From: CAZEAP01 sp964510315
GTDB lineage: Bacteria; Planctomycetota; Brocadiia; SM23-32
DNA: 64,000 nucleotides
Direction: 5' to 3'
NCBI GenBank assembly: GCA_964510315.1
Contig: CAZEAP010000021.1
Location: forward strand, 9,339 to 73,338
The notes below the pieces were generated by a model that searched no databases, was not told the origin of the DNA, and saw nothing but the letters and a program-made list of their open reading frames with translations. Below, piece after piece: positions 1 to 8,465 of this stretch. A program made the position numbers and the translations under genes. How positions within the stretch are numbered: the stretch's first letter is position 1; every line of letters begins with the position of its first letter.

Positions 1-198
1 CCGGAGGCGCCGCTCCGGGGGGCCAGCATCGCAGTTCAGCTTAGCGGATGGCCGGGCGCCGCGGCAAGCCGCCGGGTTACCCCCGGTTTGGGGGTCTCCC
101 ACACACGCAAAGAGCCCTGGGCGCCGTGGCCGGGCCGGGCTTGAGCCTGCGGGCGGTTCATCTGTCAAAAACTCGGCATTTCCCAAAGGGGGCCGTCC

Positions 199-228
199 TT
201 GTCGAGGTCGGGGGGTTCTGTGTAGAAT
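199..228 (+). promoter_or_regulatory. Candidate sigma70 promoter for the zinc-ribbon/trxA pair
   Basis: TTGTCG (199-204) and TAGAAT (223-228) are separated by 18 bases, 37 bases before the chosen ATG at 265. The sequence before it (1-198) shows no convincing gene; the short ORF there is Arg/Pro/Gly-rich and resembles nothing known. Moderate support only. Confidence 0.35.
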
Positions 229-264
229 AACGGTAGATTGGACTATGGCTCAGGAAGGATTGCC

Positions 265-819
265 ATGCAGCAGCCAGAGTTGAGGTGCCCGAGCTGCGGT
301 CATGTGGTGGAGAGGGGCGACGTCGAGTGCGCGCACTGCGGGGTGAACCTGAAGAGCGGCGAAACCTACAACACCCGCGTTAAGAGGGCTAAAGGCAAAG
401 AGAAGCATCCGGAGGGGCTGGGCGGACGCCTCTACATGGGGCTGGCCATCGCGTTCGGGCTCTGCGTGCTGAGCGGCTACATCTATCAGAAGCGGATGGA
501 GCAAGTCATTCAACAGAAGCCCGAGCTGTTTGTGGAACACATCAGAACGTTCCAGGAGATAGAGGACCTGATGGCGTCCGGCCAGTTCGAGCAGGCCCGC
601 ACAACCGGGGAGCAGTTGCTGGATTCCCTTGACCAGGAGATCAAGAAGATCAACCCGCCCCTGCCGTATACGCCCGAGGAGAAGACATATCCCTGGGCGA
701 AAACCGATCCGTCAAAGAAATACGACAAGCGCGGAGCGAAGCGCCTGCTGAACAACCTGCGGGAGAAAACTCATCACGTTCTGGAAAGACTAAACGAGAC
801 GGAGGTCGCCGGTGAGTGA
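265..819 (+). CDS. Zinc-ribbon single-pass membrane protein, unknown function
   Basis: A 184-residue protein. Near the N-terminus two CxxC pairs (RCPSCG, ECAHCG) form a typical zinc ribbon. One hydrophobic segment follows (around LYMGLAIAFGLCVLSGYIY), then a charged, probably helical C-terminal half. I start it at ATG 265, which has an AGGAAGG ribosome-binding site at 252-258, rather than an in-frame TTG 27 bases upstream. The stop overlaps the thioredoxin start by 8 bases, so the two are likely translationally coupled. Similar zinc-ribbon/TM proteins are common in Planctomycetota-like genomes, but I recognise no specific function. The topology (ribbon inside, tail outside) is inferred. Confidence 0.7.
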   Translation: MQQPELRCPSCGHVVERGDVECAHCGVNLKSGETYNTRVKRAKGKEKHPEGLGGRLYMGLAIAFGLCVLSGYIYQKRMEQVIQQKPELFVEHIRTFQEIEDLMASGQFEQARTTGEQLLDSLDQEIKKINPPLPYTPEEKTYPWAKTDPSKKYDKRGAKRLLNNLREKTHHVLERLNETEVAGE

Positions 820-1144
820 GAAAGTAATCGAGGTGACGGACCGAAACTGGGACGCCGAAGTCGTACAGTCCGACGTGCCGGTCCTCGTGGATCTCTGGGC
901 GCCCTGGTGCGCCCCCTGCAAGATGGTGACTCCCATAATGGAGTCCCTGGCCGAGGAGAACGAGGGTCGGCTGAAGGTCTGCAAGCTGAACGTCGACGAG
1001 AATCCTTCGGTCGCCTCGAAGTTCGGGATAAACGCCATCCCCACCGTTTTGGTAATAGAGAACGGCGAGGAGGTGGACCGCCACATCGGCGTGCAGCCGA
1101 AGGCGACCTACAGGAGTGCGGTCGAGAAGGTAGCGGGAAGCTGA
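812..1144 (+). CDS. trxA: Thioredoxin
   Basis: A 110-residue single-domain thioredoxin, the usual family length. It carries the active site WAPWCAPCK (WCxPC type; the usual WCGPC has Ala here) and the cis-proline motif AIPT. It is a cytosolic dithiol oxidoreductase that reduces protein disulfides and is recharged by thioredoxin reductase, which is not in this window. The GTG start at 812 lies inside the end of the zinc-ribbon gene (GTGAGTGA overlap). It converges on the ribosomal superoperon with only 27 bases between stop codons. No strong terminator hairpin is visible there. Confidence 0.95.
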   Translation: MSEKVIEVTDRNWDAEVVQSDVPVLVDLWAPWCAPCKMVTPIMESLAEENEGRLKVCKLNVDENPSVASKFGINAIPTVLVIENGEEVDRHIGVQPKATYRSAVEKVAGS

Positions 1145-1171
1145 GACGCGACCGCGGCCCGGCAGCCGGTC

Positions 1172-1786
1172 TTACTCCTCGTCCTCCTGGTCCTCGGAGG
1201 ATTCTCCTTCCTCGCCCCCGATAGTGACGGCGGGAGCTTCTTCCTCGGCAGCTTCACCCGGCATCCGGCTCTCTACCAGCTCGAAGAGCACCCTCGGCGC
1301 GTTGTCGCCCAGGCGGTTGCCGGTCATCTTCAGCCTGCGCTCCTCGCCGTCGATCTCGTAGATGAACTCCTGGGGCTCGCCGACGGCGGCGCCCATCGGC
1401 ACGCCGAGGCGGCTGCCGCCAAGCCGGACGATGCGGGTGTATCCGCCGGGTCGCTCGGCGTAGCGTTCGGCGAGGGACTGCCCTTCTTCACGCCAGTCCC
1501 CCTCACCGAAGAGCTTCTGCACCATTTCCTTGTCCTGCAACCGGCCCAGAGCCTGACGGTAGTAATGCAGATAGCGGCCCCGGTCCTGTTCATCGCCGTC
1601 CTTGTGGGGAAGGGCGCGACGGGCCAGGGTGATGAGCCTTTCGACAAAGGGCCGGACGGCCTTCGCTTTGGCTGGCGTAGTGATGATCCGTTCGCGGCGC
1701 AGCAGGGCACTGGCCATGTTGCGGCGGAGCGCCGTGCGATGCGATGCGGACCTGTTGAGCTTTCTTCCTTTTTTCCTATGTTTCAT
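1172..1786 (-). CDS. rplQ: 50S ribosomal protein L17, enlarged
   Basis: The N-terminus (MKHRKKGRKLNR, then RRNMASALL and RIITTPAKAKAVRP) is classic L17 and binds 23S rRNA near the exit tunnel. The protein is 204 residues against about 120 in most bacteria. Extra material lies between RPGGYTRIVRLGGSRLG and the terminal core motif (GDNAPRVLFELVE), and a Glu-rich tail follows (EGESSEDQEDEE). It is the last gene of the superoperon, directly after rpoA, the common bacterial order. The extensions look in frame and intact. Confidence 0.97.
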   Translation of the reverse strand: MKHRKKGRKLNRSASHRTALRRNMASALLRRERIITTPAKAKAVRPFVERLITLARRALPHKDGDEQDRGRYLHYYRQALGRLQDKEMVQKLFGEGDWREEGQSLAERYAERPGGYTRIVRLGGSRLGVPMGAAVGEPQEFIYEIDGEERRLKMTGNRLGDNAPRVLFELVESRMPGEAAEEEAPAVTIGGEEGESSEDQEDEE

Positions 1787-1837
1787 CCGGCATCACCCTG
1801 GTTGTCGGTTTATGTACGGGCGGGTCCAGGCTGTTGG

Positions 1838-2875
1838 CTATTCTTCCTGCTCAATTTCAGCGGCCTCGGCCACTGCTTCGCCAAAGGCCAGTTGACCGAT
1901 CTCGAGCCCGTGCTCCGCGAGCTTCTCGGCGATCTCCTGGAGGGTGACGTCGCCCAGGTTCCGCACCTCCAGCAGTTCATCTTCAGACTTCTGAAGCAGT
2001 TCTCTGACGGCCTCGATGCCCTCCCCCACCAGGCAATGATGCGCCCGGGTGCTCAGCTCGAGGGCGGAGATGGGCATGGAGAGCTTGGACTCGGGGACTT
2101 CCGGCTCTTCCAGGTGCTTCACTTCCGGTATGGGTTCGGGAGCTTCCCGGGGGAGCCGCCGGGAGAGTTCGAAGTATTCCACGAACGGATTCAGGTGCTT
2201 CCGGAGTATCTTGGCCGCCTCCACGAGGGCCATCTCCGGGGAGACGGCGCCGTTGGTCCCGATCCGCAGCAGCAGCCGGTCGTAGTTGGTGCGGCGGCCC
2301 ACGCGTGTGTCCTCCACGCGGTAGCTGACCCTGCGGACCGGCGAGAAGAGGCCGTCCACCGGGAGGAGGCCGATTTGTTTGGGCAGGTTCAGTTCTTCCG
2401 CAGGCGCGTAACCGCGGCCTTTCTCCGCCATTATGGTGCAGGCGAAGTCGACCTCGTCGTCGGTGAGCGTGGCGATGAGGTGATCGGGGTTCACAATCTC
2501 GACGTCCGGGTCGGGCTCGATGTCGCCGGCGGTGACCGGACCTTTCTCGTGCTTCTCCACCCGGAGTTCCTTGCGTTCATCGGGGTGGAGGCGGAGGACG
2601 AGTTCTTTCAGGTTCAGCAGGATCTCCGGCACATCCTCCAGCACGCCGTCCAGTGCGGTCAACTCCTGCTGGACGCCGTCGATACGTGCCCCGATGACGG
2701 CGGCACCTTCGATGGCGGACAGCAGGACACGCCTCAGGCTGTTGCCGATAGTGTGCCCGAAACCGCGCTCAAACGGTTCCGCGGCGAACTCGCCGTGGGT
2801 CTCGGTGAGCGTCTCCGGATCGTAAGTCACCTGGAAAGGCAGTTCCAGGCCGCGCCATCTGACTCTGACAGCCAT
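1838..2875 (-). CDS. rpoA: DNA-directed RNA polymerase subunit alpha
   Basis: A 345-residue alpha subunit. The N-terminal assembly domain carries EPFERGFGHTIGNSLRRVLL, the dimer and beta/beta' contact region. A Pro/Glu-rich linker follows (around residues 235-255), then a C-terminal DNA- and activator-binding domain with the helix-hairpin motif RNLGDVTLQEIAEKL. It ends in a short acidic tail. It sits between rpsD and rplQ as in most bacteria. The N-terminal wording is close to Planctomycetota-type alpha subunits, which I use as a weak taxonomic hint. Confidence 0.98.
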   Translation of the reverse strand: MAVRVRWRGLELPFQVTYDPETLTETHGEFAAEPFERGFGHTIGNSLRRVLLSAIEGAAVIGARIDGVQQELTALDGVLEDVPEILLNLKELVLRLHPDERKELRVEKHEKGPVTAGDIEPDPDVEIVNPDHLIATLTDDEVDFACTIMAEKGRGYAPAEELNLPKQIGLLPVDGLFSPVRRVSYRVEDTRVGRRTNYDRLLLRIGTNGAVSPEMALVEAAKILRKHLNPFVEYFELSRRLPREAPEPIPEVKHLEEPEVPESKLSMPISALELSTRAHHCLVGEGIEAVRELLQKSEDELLEVRNLGDVTLQEIAEKLAEHGLEIGQLAFGEAVAEAAEIEQEE

Positions 2876-2929
2876 GTGTGTTGCCTCCGGTTATTCCTGG
2901 CGAAAGAAGCTGTTTGCCCCAACTGCCCC

Positions 2930-3553
2930 TCAGCGCGAGCAGAACTCCACCACTAATCCCTCCTGGACGTCCGCCGTCACATCGTCCCGCACCGGCTCCC
3001 GAATCATCCGGATGGTAAGGTCCGCGTCGTTGACCTCCAGCCATCCGACATCCGGATGGTCCATTGCCTCACGGTTGGCGCGCACCATGTCCAGTATGGC
3101 GTCTTTGGGCTGGGGGCGCACCACGTCGCCTTCCTCCAGCAGGTAGTTCGGTGCCCTGACGGTTCGGCCGTTGACCTGGACGTGTCCGTGAGTGGTCAAC
3201 TGCCGGCCCTGCGCTCTGGAGACGGAGAACCCGCAGACGGTCAGCACATTGTCGAGACGCCGCTCCAGTGTGGAGAGCAGGTTATCGCCGGTGTTGCCCC
3301 TGGTCTTTTTGGCATCCTGGAAGTAGCGGCGGAACTGCTTCTCCAGGACACCGTAATAGCGCTTGCACTTCTGCTTCTCCCGCAGCCGGATGGCGTAAGG
3401 GCTGGGCCGCCCGCGCCGCCAACCGTGCATTCCGGGAGGTTTGCTCCGGCCCTCTATGGGGCACTTGGCCGTGTGGCATCGCTGCCCCTTCAAGAAGAGC
3501 TTGACGCCCTCCCTTCGGCAGAGCTTACACTTGGGTCCGGTGTATCTGGCCAT
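2930..3553 (-). CDS. rpsD: 30S ribosomal protein S4, zinc-binding form
   Basis: 207 residues, normal S4 length. The N-terminus is the C+ (zinc-binding) variety: cysteines at CKLCRREG and in CHTAKC. The S4 RNA-binding domain follows (LERRLDNVLTVCGF, then GRQLTTHGHVQVNGR). It is a primary 16S rRNA binder that nucleates 30S assembly, and in many bacteria it represses the alpha operon. No S4-type pseudoknot leader could be recognised by eye. It lies between rpsK and rpoA. Confidence 0.98.
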   Translation of the reverse strand: MARYTGPKCKLCRREGVKLFLKGQRCHTAKCPIEGRSKPPGMHGWRRGRPSPYAIRLREKQKCKRYYGVLEKQFRRYFQDAKKTRGNTGDNLLSTLERRLDNVLTVCGFSVSRAQGRQLTTHGHVQVNGRTVRAPNYLLEEGDVVRPQPKDAILDMVRANREAMDHPDVGWLEVNDADLTIRMIREPVRDDVTADVQEGLVVEFCSR

Positions 3554-3606
3554 GCTAATGTTACCTTCTCAGTGATATCTGCAGGCCCGCGGCCGGGCCG
3601 TAGCCT

Positions 3607-3984
3607 TCAGACGCGCCGACGCTTCGCCGCCCGGCACCCGTCGTGGGGCAGGGGCGTGACGTCCTCGATGGACTTCACCGCGAGCCCGGCCCCTTCCATG
3701 CCGGAGATGGCGGCTTCCCGACCGCTCCCCGGGCCCTTTACTTTGACCTCGACTTCTTCAACGCCGAGGCGCCGGGCCTCTTCCGCCACCCGCTCGGCGG
3801 TGCGCTGGGCCGCGAAGGGCGTCCCCTTACGGGTGTTTTTGAACCCGCAGGAGCCGGCCGTCTCAAAGCACAGAACATCGCCCTTCATGTCGGTAAGGGT
3901 GATGCGCGTATTGTTGAACGTGGCCTGCACGTGCGCGATCGCCCTGGTGCCGACGCGCCGGGAAATGCCTTTTCCTTTAGCCAT
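3607..3984 (-). CDS. rpsK: 30S ribosomal protein S11
   Basis: 125 residues with the S11 signatures: AHVQATFNNTRITLTDMKG near the N-terminus and the C-terminal DVTPLPHDGCRAAKRRRV. It is located on the 30S platform. The gene is unusual only in its neighbour. Its start overlaps by 8 bases the end of an inserted methyltransferase gene instead of following rpsM directly, so its translation is probably coupled to the methyltransferase. Confidence 0.98.
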   Translation of the reverse strand: MAKGKGISRRVGTRAIAHVQATFNNTRITLTDMKGDVLCFETAGSCGFKNTRKGTPFAAQRTAERVAEEARRLGVEEVEVKVKGPGSGREAAISGMEGAGLAVKSIEDVTPLPHDGCRAAKRRRV

Positions 3985-4837
3985 CCTCTCTACCTCTCTG
4001 CTCCTGTGTCTGGACCGTCTCCGGGGCTTTCTCGCCTATGGCGTCCGGGCAGTAACTCTCCAGTTTCGGCTGCACTCCGAAGAAAGACTTCAGAGTTCGG
4101 TAGCCCCGGTCGCAACCGGGGAACCTGCCCCGCCGGGTCTTGCGCGCGCACAGACAGAGGTTCTTCGGCGTAAGACGCGGCGAGGCGATCTCCACCATCT
4201 CCACGAAGTAGCCGGCGCCGCGCAAAAACCGCGCACGGAGCGTGTCGGTCAGCAAGTTCGCCAGCCGGTACCGGGCCACTCCGTACTCTGTCATCGCTGC
4301 CAGCGGATGCCCGTTTTTTATCTGACCGCGTATCTGGTTCTGGCAGCACGGCACGACCAATATGAGCCGTGCGTCCAACTGAATGCCCTTCGCTATGGCC
4401 TCGTCGGTGGCCGTGTCGCAGGCGTGCAATGCAACGACGAGGTCAAACTCCTGTTCGCTCTCAAACTCCAGCGTCCGGCCGGCCACGAACTCAGCCCTGT
4501 CCAGACCGACCTGCCGGGCCAATCGGGCGCACTTTTGAATGAGCCGTTCGTTGAGGTCGACACCGACCAGGTCGACCTCTTTGCCCTCCTCCTCCAGCAA
4601 GACGCTGAGCACTATGCCCAGATAGCTCTTACCGCAGGAGAACTCGGCAATCTGCAGCCGGTCCTTCTCGGCCAGCCAGTCCCGCACGTAGCGCAGGATG
4701 ACTTCGCAGAAGCCGGCCACCTCGCGCAGTTTCTTGTCCTTCCTGGCGTCCACCTGGCCGTGCGGCCCGAGCAACTCAACGGCCTTCAGCAGCTCTTCGT
4801 CGCCCAGAAGGCGCTCCAGTGTTTCGGCCCTGGCCAC
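3977..4837 (-). CDS. Class I SAM-dependent methyltransferase inside the alpha operon
   Basis: A 286-residue protein between rpsM (44 bases upstream) and rpsK (8-base overlap), on the same strand and evidently co-transcribed. The SAM-binding fold is visible: motif I-like EFSCGKSYLG (residues 65-74), an acidic strand end VGVDLNE (91-97), ALHACDTATDEAI (136-148) and VVPCCQ (161-166). The HACDTATD and PCCQ words match the Methyltransf_32/GSTCD-like group as I know it; its substrate is poorly defined. A cluster of Cys residues occurs near the C-terminal third (CLCARKTRRG, then PGCDRGY). Its place between ribosomal genes suggests rRNA, tRNA or ribosomal-protein methylation, but that is inference from position only. 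Confidence 0.85.
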   Translation of the reverse strand: MARAETLERLLGDEELLKAVELLGPHGQVDARKDKKLREVAGFCEVILRYVRDWLAEKDRLQIAEFSCGKSYLGIVLSVLLEEEGKEVDLVGVDLNERLIQKCARLARQVGLDRAEFVAGRTLEFESEQEFDLVVALHACDTATDEAIAKGIQLDARLILVVPCCQNQIRGQIKNGHPLAAMTEYGVARYRLANLLTDTLRARFLRGAGYFVEMVEIASPRLTPKNLCLCARKTRRGRFPGCDRGYRTLKSFFGVQPKLESYCPDAIGEKAPETVQTQEQRGREDG

Positions 4838-4881
4838 GGCGTAAGCACACCCCTCAACCTGGCAGGGGAATTGAGCGCGGA

Positions 4882-5268
4882 TCAGTGGCCGAGTTCCTTG
4901 ACGCCCTTCTTGCCGGCCACTGTGCGGCGCTTACCTTTGCGGGTGCGCGCATTGGTGCGCGTCCGCTGACCTCGCACGGGCAGTCCCTTACGATGGCGCA
5001 CGCCCCGGTAGCAATTGATCTTGCGAAGCCGGGCGATGTTGGACGCCTCCAGCCGCTTCAGCTCACCTTCGATGATGAAGTTTTTGTCAACGTAGGCGCC
5101 GATGCGGCTCAGTTCGTCCTCGGTCAGATCATAGGCCCGCTTGTCGGGGTCGATGTCGAGGACATCGCAGACGGCCTCCGCTGAGGTATCTCCGATGCCA
5201 TAGATGTAGGTCAGCGCAGTTTCCACCCTTTTGTCAGCCGGTATGTCTACTCCGACAACTCGCGGCAT
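4882..5268 (-). CDS. rpsM: 30S ribosomal protein S13
   Basis: 128 residues. The helix-two-turn-helix core (TALTYIYGIGDTSAEAVCD) and the basic C-terminal tail (RGLPVRGQRTRTNARTRKG) are typical of S13, which sits in the 30S head and contacts the P-site tRNA and the intersubunit bridges. It follows rpmJ at 39 bases, as in most bacteria. The next gene downstream is the inserted methyltransferase rather than rpsK. Confidence 0.98.
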   Translation of the reverse strand: MPRVVGVDIPADKRVETALTYIYGIGDTSAEAVCDVLDIDPDKRAYDLTEDELSRIGAYVDKNFIIEGELKRLEASNIARLRKINCYRGVRHRKGLPVRGQRTRTNARTRKGKRRTVAGKKGVKELGH

Positions 5269-5307
5269 ACTCTTTGAGCACCTCCCTTCGGGGAACGGTT
5301 CCCGCCC

Positions 5308-5421
5308 TCAGCCCTGACGCTGTTTGTGGCGGGGGTTCCGGCAAATAACTCGCACCACGCCTTTACGGCGCACGATTTTGCAGTTCTCACAAAGCCTTTT
5401 CACAGAAGATTTTACCTTCAT
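5308..5421 (-). CDS. rpmJ: 50S ribosomal protein L36
   Basis: A 37-residue ORF found by translating the infA-rpsM gap. It begins MKVKSSVKRLCENCK and ends NPRHKQRQG. The four zinc ligands of the C+ form are present: C11, C14, C27 and H32. The length is standard (37-38). The order infA, rpmJ, rpsM is the usual one. It is too short for many ORF screens and easily missed. Confidence 0.96.
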   Translation of the reverse strand: MKVKSSVKRLCENCKIVRRKGVVRVICRNPRHKQRQG

Positions 5422-5474
5422 TCTCCTCACCTCCAGTCCGACCGAACGCCGTCTCCGGCCAGCGCGCGCCGACC

Positions 5475-5690
5475 TCAATCCCGCCAGACAATGCGTCCCT
5501 TGGTCAGATCGTAGGGGGACATCTCGATCGTGACGGTGTCGCCGGGCATAATGGTGATGAACCTCATCCGCATTCTGCCGGCCACGTGGGCCAGCACTTC
5601 GTGGCCGTCTTCCAGCTCCACCCTGAACCTGGCGTTGGGCAGAGCCTCTTTGACCTCTGCCTGCACTCTGATCGGTTCTTCTTTTACCAT
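5475..5690 (-). CDS. infA: Translation initiation factor IF-1
   Basis: 71 residues, standard length. It is an S1/OB-fold protein with the family words VKEALPNARFRVELEDGHEVLAHVAGRMRM (in shortened form: PNARFRVEL, HVAGRMR), then ITIMPGDTVTIEMSPYDL and a C-terminal GRI. It binds the 30S A site during initiation. It lies between map and rpmJ, its usual position when adk is missing or moved. Confidence 0.97.
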   Translation of the reverse strand: MVKEEPIRVQAEVKEALPNARFRVELEDGHEVLAHVAGRMRMRFITIMPGDTVTIEMSPYDLTKGRIVWRD

Positions 5691-5741
5691 GGCCCGCCCA
5701 ACAAGTTATTGTATCAGCTTAAGTGCTGTACCGCAAGCCCT

Positions 5742-6503
5742 TTACGGCAAAGTCAGTATGCTCGGACCGTGTTCTCCCACCGCCACCGTGTGCTCGAAAT
5801 GGGCCGACAGTTCACCATCCCCGGTGACCACCGTCCAGCCGTTGTCCAGAACCCGGGTGCGATAGGTTCCCACATTGACCATCGGCTCGATGGCGATGGT
5901 GGCGCCTTCCTCCAGCACGGGGCTGTTGTGCAGGAACCCGCGGGGCGCGAAATTCGGCACCGTCGGTTCCTCGTGCAGGGCTCGTCCTATGCCGTGGCCG
6001 GTGTAATCCCGCACCACGCTGAACCCGTCCTCGCGTGCCGTCTTCTCCACCGCCTTGGAAACCTCGCTCACCCGGGCTCCCGGGGCGATGGCCTCGATAC
6101 CGGCGTTCAGGGCCGCCCGGGTCGTCTGCATGAGTCTCCTCGCGTCGGCGCTGACTTCACCGACGGCCACCGTGGTGGCCGCGTCGCCGTAATAGTCTTC
6201 CCAGACCACGCCGACGTCAATCTTCAGCAGATCACCTTCCTTCAGTTGCCGGCCGTTCGGTATACCGTGAACGATCTCCTCGTTGATGCTGGTGCAGACA
6301 TTGGCCGGATAGCCGCGATAGCCTTTGAAGGCTGCGCGACAGTCTCTCTTTTCAATGTGCTCCAGGGCGGCTTTGTCCAACTGCTCGGTGGTGACTCCGG
6401 GTTCGGCCATATCCGCCATCAGCCGCAGGACTTCCGCGACAACCCGGCCGGCCTGCCGCATCCTGGCCAGCTCAGCCGGGCTTTTCAGGTGGATCTGTCC
6501 CAT
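5742..6503 (-). CDS. map: Methionine aminopeptidase, type I
   Basis: Removes the N-terminal Met from new proteins. I start at ATG 6503 (MGQIHLKSPAELARMRQAG, 253 residues), preceded by AGAAGGA five bases upstream. An in-frame start further upstream would run into secY and lacks homology. The metal ligands of the pita-bread fold are visible: D96 (KIDVGVV), D107 (YYGDAAT), H170 (GHGIGR), E206 (IEPMV) and E237 (FEHTV), with the substrate His H79 (IVHG). The secY-map-infA order with no adk between is notable. Confidence 0.95.
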   Translation of the reverse strand: MGQIHLKSPAELARMRQAGRVVAEVLRLMADMAEPGVTTEQLDKAALEHIEKRDCRAAFKGYRGYPANVCTSINEEIVHGIPNGRQLKEGDLLKIDVGVVWEDYYGDAATTVAVGEVSADARRLMQTTRAALNAGIEAIAPGARVSEVSKAVEKTAREDGFSVVRDYTGHGIGRALHEEPTVPNFAPRGFLHNSPVLEEGATIAIEPMVNVGTYRTRVLDNGWTVVTGDGELSAHFEHTVAVGEHGPSILTLP

Positions 6504-6558
6504 CGGGTCCTTCTTTCCGCGGTCCGCCGGACCGGGGCCGCACCGTCGGTTCCCGCCC

Positions 6559-7959
6559 TCAGCGACGTCGGCTCCGCCGCCGACCTCCGGCGCCGGCACC
6601 AAAGCCGCTGTAGCGACGCATCTCGAGGTGCTCGTTGATACGCCGCACCAGGTCCAGGGTGACCCCGACGACGATCAGGATACTGGTGCCTCCCAGGAAC
6701 CCGGCGACGCCCCACTCTACCCCGAGAGAGGCCATCACGAACGTGGGCATCAGCGCAATGACGACCAAAAACGAAGCGCCCGCCAGGGTGACGCGGTTCA
6801 TGATGCCTTCCAGGTAGTCGGCCGTCCGGCGACCGGGGCGGATGCCGGGCACAAAGCTGCCGTAGCTCTGCAGGTTCTCGCTCATCTCCCGGGGGTTGAA
6901 CACCACCGCCGTCCAGAAGTAACAGAAAAAGAAGATCAGCATTCCGTAGACGATCACATAGGTCATGGGCACCTGGCTGCCGGTGGGGCCGAAGGCTTCT
7001 TCCATCTTGACAAAGAAGTTGTACCAGAACCCTCCCTGGGCGCTCTGCATCCTTGCCCAGTGGGCGATGGTCTGGGGGAACTGCAGCAGCACCGAGGCGA
7101 ATATGATCGGCAGCACGCCGGCCGCGTTCACCCGGAGGGGCAGATAGTGCTTCTGCCCTCCGTAGATCTTGGGGCCCCGCACGTGCTTCTGCTGCTGCAC
7201 GGGAATACGCCGCTCTCCTCGGGTGATAAAAATGACCGCCACGACCACGCCGATGAACAGGGCCAGCAGCAGCACCACCTTCAGGATGGCGTTCTGCTGG
7301 CTTTCCTCGGTTCGTATCTGGTGGCTCATCTGGTAGACCGCCGTGGGCAAGCGGGCCAGGATGTTGATCATGATGATCATCGATATGCCGTTGCCGATGC
7401 CGTGTTCGTCGATCTGCTCGCCGATCCACATCAAAAACAGCGTGCCGGTGGTCAGGAAAAAGGCTCCGATTGCCAGGAACTGCACCATGCCCAGCCAGCT
7501 CTCCGGGAAACCACCCGCCACGATGCTGACCCCGCCCACCCGCATGCCCAGCAGCGCCCGCAGCAGGATAGTGCCCTGCAAGAGGCAGACGAAGACGGTG
7601 GTCAGCCGGGTATACTGGTTCAACTTCCTCTGCCCGGCCCTGCCCTGCCGGCGCAGCTCCTCCAGCCGGGGAATAACGTTGGACAGAAGAGTGAAGATAA
7701 TCGAGGTTGTGATGTAGGGCATGATACCGAGGCCGAAGATGGCCCCTTTGCCCATGGCTCCGCCGCTGAACAGGTTCAGCAGACCCAGCACGCCGCCCCC
7801 TACCCTGCGGAAGTGCTCCTGAAGGGCGGCCACGTTGATGCTGGGCAGGGGCACGTAGGCACCCACGCGGCACAGTGCCAGAAGACCCAGCGTGATGAGA
7901 ATCTTGCGCCGCAGTTGGGGTATGCGCCAGGCGTTGCCCAGTTGTTCGGCAAGTGCCAT
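6559..7959 (-). CDS. secY: Protein translocase subunit SecY
   Basis: 466 residues with about ten hydrophobic segments, the central channel of the Sec translocon in the inner membrane. Recognisable SecY words: PYITTSIIFTLLSNVIPRLE (plug/TM2 region), ADYLEGIMNRVTLAGASFL and a terminal basic tail (GGRRRSRRR). The start codon directly abuts the rplO stop with no gap, so the two are coupled. The C-terminal tail is rich in Gly/Ala/Arg and longer than in E. coli. Confidence 0.97.
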   Translation of the reverse strand: MALAEQLGNAWRIPQLRRKILITLGLLALCRVGAYVPLPSINVAALQEHFRRVGGGVLGLLNLFSGGAMGKGAIFGLGIMPYITTSIIFTLLSNVIPRLEELRRQGRAGQRKLNQYTRLTTVFVCLLQGTILLRALLGMRVGGVSIVAGGFPESWLGMVQFLAIGAFFLTTGTLFLMWIGEQIDEHGIGNGISMIIMINILARLPTAVYQMSHQIRTEESQQNAILKVVLLLALFIGVVVAVIFITRGERRIPVQQQKHVRGPKIYGGQKHYLPLRVNAAGVLPIIFASVLLQFPQTIAHWARMQSAQGGFWYNFFVKMEEAFGPTGSQVPMTYVIVYGMLIFFFCYFWTAVVFNPREMSENLQSYGSFVPGIRPGRRTADYLEGIMNRVTLAGASFLVVIALMPTFVMASLGVEWGVAGFLGGTSILIVVGVTLDLVRRINEHLEMRRYSGFGAGAGGRRRSRRR

Positions 7960-8463
7960 TTAGCGCTCCGTCGGCAGTTCCGAGGCTTTCATCTTGTTTC
8001 GGACCGGTCGGCTGGGACCGGGAATCTCCTCCGTCGAGCCGCCGGCGGCTTCGATCTTTTCCACCGCACTCCCGCTGAATGCGTTGGCCCGCACCGTGAG
8101 GGCCTTCTGCAGTTCCCCGTCGCCCAGCACTTTGACCCCGCTGCGGCCCATCTGTTTGACCAATCCCTCCTCCCGCAGCTCCTCCGGACCCACCAGGGTG
8201 CCGTCGGGGAAGCGGTTCAACTGGCCGACGTTGACGACTGAGAACTCGTTGCGGAACGGTGCATTGGAGAAGCCCCGCTTGGGCAGCCGTCGCCAGAGGG
8301 GCACCACGCCGCCGGTCATACCGCGGCTGGACCAGCCGCTGCGGCTGCGTGCGCCGTTGTGGCCGCGTCCACAGGTCTTGCCGCGATTGCTCCCCCGGCC
8401 CCGGCCGACGCGCTTCCGTTTCTCCCGGGGGTCACGTCGCTTTTTGGCATCCGCAAGGTCCAT
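7960..8463 (-). CDS. rplO: 50S ribosomal protein L15
   Basis: 167 residues. The Arg/Gly-rich N-terminal arm (KRVGRGRGSNRGKTCGRGHNG in part) and the core PLWRRLPKRGFSN are diagnostic. L15 is a late 50S assembly protein. It follows rpsE by only 2 bases; the L30 gene (rpmD) that usually lies between them is absent. Confidence 0.97.
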   Translation of the reverse strand: MDLADAKKRRDPREKRKRVGRGRGSNRGKTCGRGHNGARSRSGWSSRGMTGGVVPLWRRLPKRGFSNAPFRNEFSVVNVGQLNRFPDGTLVGPEELREEGLVKQMGRSGVKVLGDGELQKALTVRANAFSGSAVEKIEAAGGSTEEIPGPSRPVRNKMKASELPTER

Positions 8464-8465
8464 CT

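Noticed and set aside
48..230. Short + ORF at the left edge
   Set aside because: Composition is Arg/Gly/Pro-rich, with no ribosome-binding site and no recognisable family.
1565..8241. Long + strand ORFs opposite the ribosomal genes (such as 1565-2956, 3056-4969 and 6325-8241)
   Set aside because: They are antisense shadows of certain ribosomal, rpoA, methyltransferase, secY and map genes, produced by high GC at third positions.
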